Source: Flexithrix dorotheae DSM 6795 (GTDB lineage Bacteria; Bacteroidota; Bacteroidia; Cytophagales; Flammeovirgaceae). Taken from it: 64,000 nt of DNA. The DNA lies in assembly GCF_000379765.1 (NCBI RefSeq), contig NZ_KB903438.1:62001-126000 (forward strand), written 5' to 3'. Below, one piece after another: positions 45,834-53,371 of the stretch. Made by a program: the position numbers and the translations under genes. The notes under the pieces are model-generated. The model was not told the origin of the DNA. It saw nothing but the letters and a program-made list of their open reading frames with translations, and did not search any database. Numbering within the stretch: the stretch's first letter is position 1; the number at the start of each line of letters is the position of its first letter.

Positions 45834-47231
45834 TTATTGGATTTCGGGCTTTTGCCAAGGAACCTGACCAGCCTTTTGCAAATGGGCCATCAGAAGCTTG
45901 TTCAATTCCTTGTATTTGGTTTTTTCCTGATCGATCAGGTTATTTTCCTCATAGGGGTCTACATTTAAATTATATAACTCCTGAGGACCAAATGGGCTGT
46001 TTTGTAATAATTTCCAACCATCCAACTGAACAGCCTGAATGGTTAACCCACCATAATTGGTACCACCTTCTCTTCTGGAAAAAAATAAGGGCCGACCCTG
46101 ATCGCTTAATTCTTCACCCTTTAAAATGGGGAGAAAACTTTTCCCTTCAATAGCATGATCAATTTCTACACCACAGGCCTCCAGTAAAGTGGGATATAAA
46201 TCCATGGAAAGCGCTTTATATTCAGAGGATGTTCCAGGATTAACATTACCAGGCCATACGATGCAGGTGGGAACCCTCAGTCCTCCTTCATAAACACTTT
46301 GTTTGCCATCCCGAAGTTTTCCATTATTGGCCTCGTCTTTAAGTAACCCCCCATTGTCACTGGTAAAAACGATAATAGTATTTTCGGCTAAGCCACTGGA
46401 GTTTAATGTTTCCATTACTTTCCCAATTCCTGCGTCCAGGTGCTCAATAAAAGCCACCAGTTTGCCTCTCTTTTCCCGAATGCCTTTTTCTCTGGACATT
46501 ACTTTTTCTTCCCATTCCTTAGGCGGTTGTACGGGGAAATGTGGGGCATTGTAAGCTAAATAAAGGAAAAAAGGCTCTTTGGTCTCTGCCTTTTCCGCAA
46601 TATAATCAGATGCCCATTGGCTAAATAAATCCGTGGCATGGCCTTCAGGATCAATTTCTTCCTTATTTTTTCGCATATAATTTATATCGTGTCTACGATG
46701 GGTATAATAATCATCCATCATGTCTCCCAAATAGCCATGGAAAAAATCAAAACCTCTTTCGTTTGGTGTATTTGGAGATTCCAGCCCAAGGTGCCATTTA
46801 CCAATAATGGCTGTGGTATAACCACCTTCCTTAAATTTATCAGCAAGGGTAACCGCATCTGGATCGAAAAATCCCCAGCTATTGCTTGCATGAGTCCTAA
46901 TTACTCCGGGAACCCCAACAAACTCCTGATACCTTCCCGTGAGCAGAGCTGCTCTTGTGGGGGAACATACCGGGCAATTGGCATAAAAATTTGGAAATTT
47001 CATCCCTGAATTGTTGAGTTTGTCCATATTGGGGGTTACCATGTCAGTAGAGCCCCAGGACGCTACATCTGCATACCCCTGGTCATCGGTAAGTATGACA
47101 ATTACATTAGGTCCGGTTGGGCTAATTTTTTCTTCCCCTCCAGAGGTTTGGTTGGCTTCATTGGTTGGGGAGTTGGTGCAGCCTGATAAAATCGCGATTA
47201 CAAAGACATAGGGCAAAAAGTAGCTTTTCAT
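45834..47231 (-). CDS. Sulfatase, formylglycine-dependent, lipoprotein
   Basis: 465 residues from the ATG at 47231. A lipoprotein signal ends FVIAILSGCTNS. The sulfatase signature is complete: metal-binding NVIVILTDDQGYADV near the N terminus, the Cys converted to formylglycine in CPVCSPTRAALLTGRYQ (C-x-P-x-R), GKWHLG and FTSDNGG. It removes sulfate esters from polysaccharides or similar substrates. A good promoter lies upstream and the GH88 gene is its neighbour on the same strand, consistent with breakdown of sulfated uronic-acid polymers. Activity requires a maturase, not in this window. Confidence 0.92.
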   Translation of the reverse strand: MKSYFLPYVFVIAILSGCTNSPTNEANQTSGGEEKISPTGPNVIVILTDDQGYADVASWGSTDMVTPNMDKLNNSGMKFPNFYANCPVCSPTRAALLTGRYQEFVGVPGVIRTHASNSWGFFDPDAVTLADKFKEGGYTTAIIGKWHLGLESPNTPNERGFDFFHGYLGDMMDDYYTHRRHDINYMRKNKEEIDPEGHATDLFSQWASDYIAEKAETKEPFFLYLAYNAPHFPVQPPKEWEEKVMSREKGIREKRGKLVAFIEHLDAGIGKVMETLNSSGLAENTIIVFTSDNGGLLKDEANNGKLRDGKQSVYEGGLRVPTCIVWPGNVNPGTSSEYKALSMDLYPTLLEACGVEIDHAIEGKSFLPILKGEELSDQGRPLFFSRREGGTNYGGLTIQAVQLDGWKLLQNSPFGPQELYNLNVDPYEENNLIDQEKTKYKELNKLLMAHLQKAGQVPWQKPEIQ

Positions 47232-47274
47232 TATCAATATTCTATGAGGGTTTGGCTTAAATTAAGTAGTAATT

Positions 47275-47305
47275 CAAAATTAATAATGTGTTATTATGCC
47301 ACAAA
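47275..47305 (-). promoter_or_regulatory. Bacteroidota-type promoter of the sulfatase gene
   Basis: On the minus strand: TTTG (47305-47302), a 19-bp spacer and TAATTTTG (47282-47275). Both boxes match the consensus. Transcription should start about 35 nt before the ATG at 47231. Confidence 0.65.
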
Positions 47306-47341
47306 AGACTGATAGAGGGATTACTTTTTCTCGCAAATAAT

Positions 47342-47380
47342 AGTACCCGGTATGGAGTACCCGGTGTGGAGCACTGGTGC
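47342..47380. repeat. Imperfect 14-bp tandem repeat, ~2.8 units
   Basis: AGTACCCGGTATGG (47342-47355), AGTACCCGGTGTGG (47356-47369) and a degraded third unit AGCACTGGTGC (47370-47380). It lies between the sulfatase and GH88 genes, in a GC-richer patch. Confidence 0.6.
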
Positions 47381-47419
47381 TTAAGATCGTGGTTTGTAGC
47401 AAAAATTAAACAAAAAAAT

Positions 47420-47442
47420 CCCGGCTGAACATTTCAACCGGG
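47420..47442 (-). terminator. Rho-independent terminator of the GH88 gene
   Basis: On the minus strand, CCCGGTTGA pairs with TCAGCCGGG (47442-47434 with 47428-47420; one G-U pair), 5-base loop, then a T-run at 47418-47412. Confidence 0.85.
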
Positions 47443-47449
47443 AAGTAAT

Positions 47450-48658
47450 TTACCAATAAATTTGTTTTCCTTCTAATTTGTTTTTGTACCTGGCCAGTGC
47501 TTCAATAAAATAATAATCTGCATAGACTAAGGGAACATCTATTTCTTTTCCGCCATTTTTATTACCCGTAGAATGCATTAGGATAAAATTATTATTTTTT
47601 TCATCCACTGCTTTATAAGCAGGTGAGGCCATGGATTCCAACATTTTTAAAGCTGATTTTTCATACTTTTCTTTTAAGGCTCCATCCACATATTCCGCCA
47701 ATTCAAATAGGGCACTTGAAGCGATAGCTGCAGCTGAAACATCTCTTTCTTCTCCTGGTCGATCAAAATCCCAATAAGGAATTAAATCCTCTGGCATATT
47801 TTTATGATCAAGGTAGAACTTAGCAATATTATTGGCTACATCCAGGTATTTTTCGTCTTTGGTTTCTCTGTACATCACTGTATAACCATAAAGCCCCCAG
47901 GCTTGTCCTCGTGACCATGCTGTTTCATCAGCGGCTCCCTGGTGAGTACCTTTCCATATGGATTCTCCGGTTAAAGTGTCATAGTCAACCACATGAAAAG
48001 AGCTCCAGTCATCTCTAAAATGGTTGGCAATTGTATTATCCGCATGAGTAACAGCTATATTATAGAAAGATGAATCGCCTGTGGCCTTGGTAGCCCAAAA
48101 TAGAAATTCCAGATTCATCATATTATCAATAATAACCGGAAATTGCCAGCTACCATGATCCCATGATCTTATTAAACCAACAGTAGGATTAAATCTGGTG
48201 CTTAAAGCCTTTGCTCCATCTATCATATAAGTTTTATAATCCTCATTATTAGTAAGCCTGTATCCATTTCCAAAGCTGCAATAAAGCATAAAGCCAAGGT
48301 CGTGAGTTCCGGTATAATCTTTAATTGAAACTAAAGGTGCTGTCCAGTTTTCAGCAGCTTTTTTCCACTTTTCATCTCCGGTGTATTCATATAAATACCA
48401 CAAACTACCTGGATAAAATCCACTCGTCCATCCTCTTGGTGCTACTGTTTTAAAACTACCATCAGGGTCAGTAGTTCTTGGCGATTGTTGAGTATCGGTG
48501 TGCTCAGCCAACATTGTGGTATATTTTTCCCCTGAAAAGGCAATGTTTTCTTTTATAAATTCCTGTGGACTTAATGCTTCTTCCTTTTGAGTTTCCTCTT
48601 GCTTACAGGCGAAGAATCCAAAGCAAAATAGTACAAAAATAAGCGTTATATTTTTCAT
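47450..48658 (-). CDS. Glycoside hydrolase family 88 (unsaturated glucuronyl hydrolase), lipoprotein
   Basis: 402 residues from the ATG at 48658. A lipoprotein signal ends FGFFACKQEE. The GH88 fold is recognisable from TSGFYPGSLWYLYEYTGDEK, VGLIRSWDHGSWQFPVII and the diagnostic ADETAWSRGQAWGLYGYTVM. Enzymes of this family hydrate the vinyl ether of 4,5-unsaturated uronyl sugars made by polysaccharide lyases (from heparin, chondroitin, ulvan or similar). Placed beside a sulfatase, it points to a sulfated uronic-acid glycan as substrate. It ends in its own terminator. Confidence 0.9.
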   Translation of the reverse strand: MKNITLIFVLFCFGFFACKQEETQKEEALSPQEFIKENIAFSGEKYTTMLAEHTDTQQSPRTTDPDGSFKTVAPRGWTSGFYPGSLWYLYEYTGDEKWKKAAENWTAPLVSIKDYTGTHDLGFMLYCSFGNGYRLTNNEDYKTYMIDGAKALSTRFNPTVGLIRSWDHGSWQFPVIIDNMMNLEFLFWATKATGDSSFYNIAVTHADNTIANHFRDDWSSFHVVDYDTLTGESIWKGTHQGAADETAWSRGQAWGLYGYTVMYRETKDEKYLDVANNIAKFYLDHKNMPEDLIPYWDFDRPGEERDVSAAAIASSALFELAEYVDGALKEKYEKSALKMLESMASPAYKAVDEKNNNFILMHSTGNKNGGKEIDVPLVYADYYFIEALARYKNKLEGKQIYW

Positions 48659-48901
48659 ATTTGTCATAGGTAATTAGGCCACTAAATAAAATTAGTAATT
48701 ATTTGAATTAAAATATTAATGGTCCGAAAATACTCAATACCAGTATTTTGAAAGTAGAATTTTTAGCGAAAATCAGACTTAAAAAACCGATAACGTTCCC
48801 GTTTTCCTCAGGAAAATCGAAATGCTGAGTTAGCTTTGGCCATCGTAATATCCAATTGTTTTGGAATATTTAAAGTCAAAATATTATTATAATTTTCTGA
48901 C

Positions 48902-49807
48902 TTACTTTTTTGCTTTACCCACCAATATTACTCCTAAAATAACAATTATTGTCCCCAATACCTGAAAGCTGGTAATTTGTTCATTTAAAAAGATTGCTGC
49001 CAAAATGATGGTGGAAATAGGCCCCACACTGGCAATAATTGAAACATTGGAAGCTTCCAGCCTTTTAATGGCTTCGGAAATCATAAAAGAGGGTATTACT
49101 GTGGAAATTAGAGCCATGGCTAACCCCAAAGCATAAACTTCCCAGGAATATCCAAACAAATTGGTTGTATTTTGAAACGCAAAATGGATAATCACGCAGA
49201 CACAGGAAACAATCATGGCATATGAAGTGAATTTCTGGGTACCGAATTTTGGAATTAACCAACCGCTTCCCATCAAATAGGATGCATAGGTTAAGGCGCT
49301 TAAAAAGATAAAAAAGCCACCTAATAAAAAGTTTTTATTATCCTCAATATTCAGGTTTTCCATGAAGGCCACATAAATACCAATATAGGTTAAAACAATT
49401 GCCAGTAATTGAATCTTTGTTATTGGTTTCCTGAAAACTATCCGTGATAAAATCACGACTAGTGTTGGGTAAATAAAAAGGATTAATCGTTCGTAGCTTG
49501 CACTAATGTATTGTAAACCAAAAAAATCGAAATAGCTCGCCAAATAATATCCCACAAATCCGGCTGCTATCACCCACAAATAATCTTTTGAACTGATTAC
49601 CAAATTGCGTTTTGTCTTTTGCGGCCTGAAACCAATAAATAAATAGATGGGAAGGGCAAATCCCATCCTCAATAAAAGTAAGGATACAGGATCAATATCG
49701 TATTGATAAGCCAATTTTACCATAACAGCTTTGGCAGAAAAGAAGACCGCTCCCCCAAGTGCAAAAATTACCCCGGTTAATTGATATGAGTTTTGTCGTT
49801 TATTCAT
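48902..49807 (-). CDS. EamA/DMT-superfamily transporter, attenuator-controlled
   Basis: 301 residues from the ATG at 49807; an apparent longer frame runs back through the terminator stem and is discarded. Ten hydrophobic helices form two EamA repeats: VIFALGGAVFFSAKAVMVK near the start, SVGPISTIILAAIFLNEQIT near the end, and a C-terminal VLGTIIVILGVILVGKAKK. EamA transporters usually export amino acids or related metabolites. The upstream leader peptide rich in Leu/Ile and the terminator/antiterminator pair imply that expression falls when charged tRNA for those residues is plentiful. The substrate is unknown, with branched-chain amino acids a leading inference. Confidence 0.88.
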   Translation of the reverse strand: MNKRQNSYQLTGVIFALGGAVFFSAKAVMVKLAYQYDIDPVSLLLLRMGFALPIYLFIGFRPQKTKRNLVISSKDYLWVIAAGFVGYYLASYFDFFGLQYISASYERLILFIYPTLVVILSRIVFRKPITKIQLLAIVLTYIGIYVAFMENLNIEDNKNFLLGGFFIFLSALTYASYLMGSGWLIPKFGTQKFTSYAMIVSCVCVIIHFAFQNTTNLFGYSWEVYALGLAMALISTVIPSFMISEAIKRLEASNVSIIASVGPISTIILAAIFLNEQITSFQVLGTIIVILGVILVGKAKK

Positions 49808-49823
49808 TTTTTTGAAAATAAAA

Positions 49824-49851
49824 AAACCTCCCAGAGACAGATGGGAGGTTT
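49824..49851 (-). terminator. Attenuator terminator hairpin before the EamA gene
   Basis: On the minus strand, AAACCTCCCA pairs with TGGGAGGTTT (10-bp perfect stem, 8-base loop TCTGTCTC), followed at once by TTTTATTTTC. It sits 17 bp before the EamA start, between leader peptide and gene. The sequence GGAGGTT inside the leader (49897-49891) is a perfect complement of the first arm and can prevent the stem from forming. Confidence 0.85.
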
Positions 49852-49880
49852 GCATAATTATAAATTCTATAAGAAATAAA

Positions 49881-49955
49881 TCAATACATCAACCTCCTGA
49901 TTTCGTGAAGAATCAGTAGCCAGAGGTGTAGATTAATTTTTATAGTGATTATCAT
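49881..49955 (-). CDS. Leader peptide, Leu/Ile-rich
   Basis: 24 codons (ATG 49955, TGA 49883-49881). Residues 1-12 are MIITIKINLHLW and 13-24 are LLILHEIRRLMY; six are Ile and six Leu, half of the peptide. Leu codons are CTA, CTC, CTA, CTG, CTT and TTG, a spread unlike the TTA/TTG-heavy neighbours. The stretch AGG-AGG-TTG near the end provides the antiterminator strand. The peptide has no expected product role; a ribosome stalled on its Leu/Ile codons would leave that strand free. An upstream promoter was not clearly identified. Confidence 0.7.
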   Translation of the reverse strand: MIITIKINLHLWLLILHEIRRLMY

Positions 49956-50222
49956 AGTTCTAAAATTTTTTTGATGGAGCTAAGCTAAACGGAATTTTTG
50001 GAAATGTCCATTTTCTTGCGAATTGAAAAACCTTTAAAATGGGATTTCTACTCACTTATTTCTCCTGGAAAATTGGCCGGATATCGCCTGGAATCAATTA
50101 AATAAGTATTATAAATTACAGGATCTTAAATCATTTTATGGCTTAGTGTTAATCTCTCATAATTTACTAAGGATGTCCTTTTGGTAATTTTTTAAGAAAT
50201 CAAATTGACTAAAGAAAAAAAA

Positions 50223-50254
50223 TTTGCATCCTAAAAATATTTCTCACACTTTTG
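50223..50254 (+). promoter_or_regulatory. Promoter of the TetR gene
   Basis: TTTG (50223-50226), 20 bp, CACTTTTG (50247-50254; one mismatch to TAnnTTTG). The expected start of transcription near 50260 falls on the operator at 50260-50273, leaving a leader of only ~15 nt. Confidence 0.5.
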
Positions 50255-50259
50255 TAGAG

Positions 50260-50273
50260 TGATTAGTCGGTCA
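50260..50273. promoter_or_regulatory. Putative TetR operator 1
   Basis: TGATTAGTCGGTCA, ending 2 bp before the TetR start codon. It shares the 14-base word TAGAGTGATTAGTC with the site before the SDR gene. Confidence 0.6.
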
Positions 50274-50275
50274 GT

Positions 50276-50839
50276 ATGGATAAAAGAGCAAAAATATTAG
50301 CAGCAGCATTGAAATTATTAGTGGAACAGGGCTTTCACAGCACACCTACTTCAGCCATTGCCAAGGCAGCAGGGGTAGCCAATGGAACTCTTTTTCATTA
50401 TTTCAAGACTAAGGACGAACTTATTTTGGGATTATATGCGGATATAAAAAAAGATTCTTTACGAAAAATTCTGCAGGGAATTGAAGGGCAACAGTCTGTT
50501 AAAGCAAAGGTTAAAACGATTTGGTATAATAGTATAAACTGGTCTATTACCGAAAAGGAAAAACACAATTTCAAACAGCAATTTATGCACTCTCCGTATG
50601 CTACACAGCTTAGTCAGGAGGATTTAGAGGAGGAATTGAAATTGTTTTCTGATATGATTAAAGAGGGTATAGAAAAGAAAATTCTAAAAGATATTCCAAT
50701 CGATCTAATTTACCATATTACCCATTATCAGATGTTAGCAATAGTTAGTTATTTAAACCTGAATCCACATTTGATAGAAGATGCTGATTTTTATGAATTG
50801 GCTTTCGAACTATTTTGGGATAATATTAAGCGTGTTTAA
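50276..50839 (+). CDS. TetR/AcrR-family transcriptional regulator
   Basis: 187 residues. The N-terminal helix-turn-helix domain is typical (ILAAALKLLVEQGFHSTPTS, AIAKAAGVANGTLFHYFKTK), and the C-terminal ~130 residues form a ligand-binding helical domain. It should repress its own gene and the SDR gene 52 bp downstream, because both starts are preceded by the same near-palindromic site. The ligand is unknown. Confidence 0.92.
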   Translation: MDKRAKILAAALKLLVEQGFHSTPTSAIAKAAGVANGTLFHYFKTKDELILGLYADIKKDSLRKILQGIEGQQSVKAKVKTIWYNSINWSITEKEKHNFKQQFMHSPYATQLSQEDLEEELKLFSDMIKEGIEKKILKDIPIDLIYHITHYQMLAIVSYLNLNPHLIEDADFYELAFELFWDNIKRV

Positions 50840-50872
50840 AATCAAGTAAAAAAATTTAGTTATTCATTAGAG

Positions 50873-50886
50873 TGATTAGTCAATCA
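50873..50886. promoter_or_regulatory. Putative TetR operator 2
   Basis: TGATTAGTCAATCA is a 5-bp inverted repeat (TGATT/AATCA) ending 5 bp before the SDR start codon. Compared with operator 1 it is the more symmetrical copy. Confidence 0.65.
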
Positions 50887-50891
50887 AAATT

Positions 50892-51671
50892 ATGAAAAAA
50901 GCAGCATTAATAACTGGGGCCTCAAGTGGTATAGGATTAGAGTTGGCCAAAATCCATGCTTCAAAAGGAGATAATTTAGTATTAGTGGCCAGAAGAGAGG
51001 AAAAACTTCTGGAGATAAAAGCTGAGCTGGAAAAAACGAATAGGGTTGAAGTGACAGTGATTGCCAAAGATCTGTCAAAAAGAACGGCTCCGGAAGAAAT
51101 TTATAAAGCTTTGGAAAAGGAAGGAATTGTGGTGGAATACCTGATAAATAATGCCGGATTTGGCGGACATGGCAAATTTCATGAAAGAGACTGGGGAAAA
51201 GATGAGGCGATGATTGAGGTAAATATTATGGCACTTACCGCACTTACAAGGTTGTTTTTACCAGGAATGGCAGCCAGAAAAAGTGGTAAAGTTCTAAATG
51301 TGGCCTCTACAGCTGGTTTTATTCCCGGACCTTTACAAGCGGTCTATTATGCTACAAAAGCCTATGTTGTTTCTTTCAGCCAGGCTATAGCCGAAGAACT
51401 CAGGGGGACAAATGTAACTGTTACTGCACTTTGCCCCGGAGCAACTGAAACGGAGTTTGCGAAATCTGCCAGCCTGGATGGAGTAGAAATTTTTGATCAA
51501 AAGCTCACTTCTGCATATGATGTGGCCATGGCAGGATATAATGCAATGAAAAAGGGGAAATTGGTAGAGATAAATGAAGGCAATTTGAAATTTATGCTAA
51601 ATTGGGTAATTCCCTTTTTACCAAGAAAAACGGTACTCCGGTTTTCCCGAAAATCGATGGAGAAAAAATAA
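50892..51671 (+). CDS. Short-chain dehydrogenase/reductase
   Basis: 259 residues. A classical SDR: the cofactor loop ALITGASSGIGLELAKIH (~5-22), the NNAG motif in YLINNAGFGG (~90), and the catalytic Ser and Tyr-x-x-x-Lys in NVASTAGF and AVYYATKAYVVS. Arg residues after the second strand (VARREEKL) suggest preference for NADPH. The closest-looking relatives are DltE/YqjQ-like oxidoreductases, substrate unknown. It follows the TetR gene and has its own copy of the operator. The MBL hydrolase begins 43 bp later. Confidence 0.9.
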   Translation: MKKAALITGASSGIGLELAKIHASKGDNLVLVARREEKLLEIKAELEKTNRVEVTVIAKDLSKRTAPEEIYKALEKEGIVVEYLINNAGFGGHGKFHERDWGKDEAMIEVNIMALTALTRLFLPGMAARKSGKVLNVASTAGFIPGPLQAVYYATKAYVVSFSQAIAEELRGTNVTVTALCPGATETEFAKSASLDGVEIFDQKLTSAYDVAMAGYNAMKKGKLVEINEGNLKFMLNWVIPFLPRKTVLRFSRKSMEKK

Positions 51672-51714
51672 AGGAATTAGAAGTAGTGAATATACACCAT
51701 TAAATGAAGAACTC

Positions 51715-52821
51715 ATGTTAAAATGGATTTTAGGAACAATTGGCTTAATCATCATAACCGTTACAAGTATGCTATTTAGTGATTCGTTCGGGGAATCTCC
51801 AAAAGGAACCCGGCTTGAAAAAATAAAAAATTCTCCACAATATGGTAAGGGAAAGTTTGTGAATGCCATTGAGACCAAAACTGTGGAACCTGGTAAAATC
51901 TTTTCCATGATGAATGATTATCTATTCAATGGAGCTGATCATAAGATACCTGGTGAAAACTTTCCCATTTTACCCATTGATAAAACAATATTCGAAAATT
52001 CCCCAAGTCAGGATTTTCGGTACATCTGGCTGGGGCATTCTACCATTATTTTGGAAGTGGAAGGTACGCGATTGCTTATCGATCCAGTTTTTAGTGAGCG
52101 TGTTTCACCTTTCCAGTGGTCAGGGCCAAAGCGGTTCTATGATTCTCCAATAGCGCTTGAAGACCTTCCTGAAATAGATGCGGTGATTATTTCTCATGAC
52201 CATTACGACCATCTGGATCATTTGTCCATTGTGGAATTAGCAAAAAGAGATATGCCTTTTCTGGCCCCTCTCGGAGTAGGTGCGCATTTGGAAAAGTGGG
52301 GGGTAAAGCCTGACCAGGTGAAAGAATTCGATTGGTGGCAGGAAACCATGATTGGTGATGTAAAATTAGTTTGTACTCCGGCAAGGCATTTTTCGGGAAG
52401 AGGAATTTTAGATAGGGATAAAACACTTTGGGCCAGTTGGACTATTTTGGGGAAGCATAAGAAAATATATTACAGTGGAGATTCCGGGATTACCGAGCAA
52501 TTTAAAGAAATAGGTGATCAATTCGGCCCTTTTGACTTTACTATTATGCAAATAGGGGCCTACAATAAGAATTGGCATGATATCCATTTATTTCCCGAAG
52601 AGGCTATCGATGCCCAGGAAATGCTGAAAGGAGAAGTACTGATTCCTGTTCATTGGGGTACATTCGACCTGGCGCTACACAGTTGGTACGATCCGGTGGA
52701 TCGCTTAATAAAAGCGGCAGCTCCCAAAAATATGACACTGAGTTTCCCAAAGGTGGGAGAAGTTCTGGAAGTGGATAATTTAGTAAAGCCGGAACCCTGG
52801 TGGAAAAATGTAGATAATTAA
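51715..52821 (+). CDS. Metallo-beta-lactamase-fold hydrolase (NAPE-PLD/UlaG-like)
   Basis: 368 residues. An N-terminal hydrophobic helix (WILGTIGLIIITVTSMLF) anchors the protein to the membrane. The MBL domain is clear: WLGHSTIILEVEGTRLLIDP, the metal motif VIISHDHYDHLDHLSI (HxHxDH), CTPARHFSGRG, YYSGDSGI and VHWGTFDLALHSWY. The overall order matches the NAPE-PLD-like group. The substrate is unknown, with a lipid or phosphodiester possible. The gene follows the SDR gene and ends with a long terminator, so TetR-SDR-MBL may form one unit. Confidence 0.88.
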   Translation: MLKWILGTIGLIIITVTSMLFSDSFGESPKGTRLEKIKNSPQYGKGKFVNAIETKTVEPGKIFSMMNDYLFNGADHKIPGENFPILPIDKTIFENSPSQDFRYIWLGHSTIILEVEGTRLLIDPVFSERVSPFQWSGPKRFYDSPIALEDLPEIDAVIISHDHYDHLDHLSIVELAKRDMPFLAPLGVGAHLEKWGVKPDQVKEFDWWQETMIGDVKLVCTPARHFSGRGILDRDKTLWASWTILGKHKKIYYSGDSGITEQFKEIGDQFGPFDFTIMQIGAYNKNWHDIHLFPEEAIDAQEMLKGEVLIPVHWGTFDLALHSWYDPVDRLIKAAAPKNMTLSFPKVGEVLEVDNLVKPEPWWKNVDN

Positions 52822-52834
52822 TTTAAACAACCGA

Positions 52835-52870
52835 CCTTTTCAAGGTTATCTATGGATAATCTTGAAAAGG
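52835..52870 (+). terminator. Rho-independent terminator
   Basis: A 16-bp stem (52835-52850 with 52855-52870; one G-U pair), loop TATG, followed by TTTTTT. It ends the MBL hydrolase transcript. Confidence 0.88.
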
Positions 52871-52911
52871 TTTTTTATGACATAAATTAAATAATTCTCA
52901 GGAGCAGCAAA

Positions 52912-53361
52912 TTAGCTTTTTAATTCTGGTTCAAAAGTTTTTTTAAAGGTAAAGGCATGAGGGCAATCTCCGTTTTTTTCTAAAAGTTCCAGCTTTTCCT
53001 CAGCTTCCTCTAGGGTGGGTAATTTTCCTTCCGGAATCCACCAGAGCACCATATGGGGAGAGGATGGTTTTTCAAACCATTTGGCCCTTTCCTTAAATAT
53101 TTCTACATGTTCGGAATTAAAGGCAAAACTTTTCAAGTCCTCAATACTTTCCCAAACCGTGAGATTTACTACAATCCAGGGATCAGCAAAAGGTTCATTT
53201 CCGGTAGCGATTCTGGGATTTTCGACATACCGCCATACAAACCCTTTACTTTGTTCTCCAAGTGTATTGATTTTGTCAATATTATTGCGGAAATCGGCAA
53301 TTTTCGGATGTTCAATTGGATATAGCAATTTGGCAATATTAAGCTGTGCAAGATGAGCCAT
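52912..53361 (-). CDS. DUF3291 domain protein
   Basis: 149 residues, almost entirely the DUF3291 domain: LAQLNIAKLLYPIEHPKIAD, GFVWRYVENP, VVNLTVWESIEDLKSFAF and FEKPSSPHMVLWWIPEGKLP. The fold is a dimeric alpha/beta barrel related to heme-degrading monooxygenase-like proteins. No activity is known to me. It follows the membrane-protein gene by 10 bp and is probably co-transcribed with it. Confidence 0.9.
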   Translation of the reverse strand: MAHLAQLNIAKLLYPIEHPKIADFRNNIDKINTLGEQSKGFVWRYVENPRIATGNEPFADPWIVVNLTVWESIEDLKSFAFNSEHVEIFKERAKWFEKPSSPHMVLWWIPEGKLPTLEEAEEKLELLEKNGDCPHAFTFKKTFEPELKS

Positions 53362-53371
53362 AATTGAAGCA

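Larger units (their letters stand above)
49956..50275. other. Intergenic, divergent
   Basis: Lies between the leader peptide of the EamA gene (minus) and the TetR gene (plus). On the minus strand TAGCTTAG (49987-49980) is a one-mismatch -7 element. The plus-strand promoter and operator are listed separately. Nothing else is recognised. Confidence 0.4.

Noticed and set aside
46638-47009. 123-codon plus-strand frame antisense to the sulfatase
   Set aside because: Covers the conserved sulfatase signature on the other strand; no support as a gene.
40066-48658. Polysaccharide-utilisation locus in the strict sense
   Set aside because: No SusC/SusD-type genes or lyase are present in the window.
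49808-49855. Extended start of the EamA protein (adds 16 residues)
   Set aside because: The extra codons are the terminator stem itself; the ATG at 49807 gives the normal transporter N terminus.
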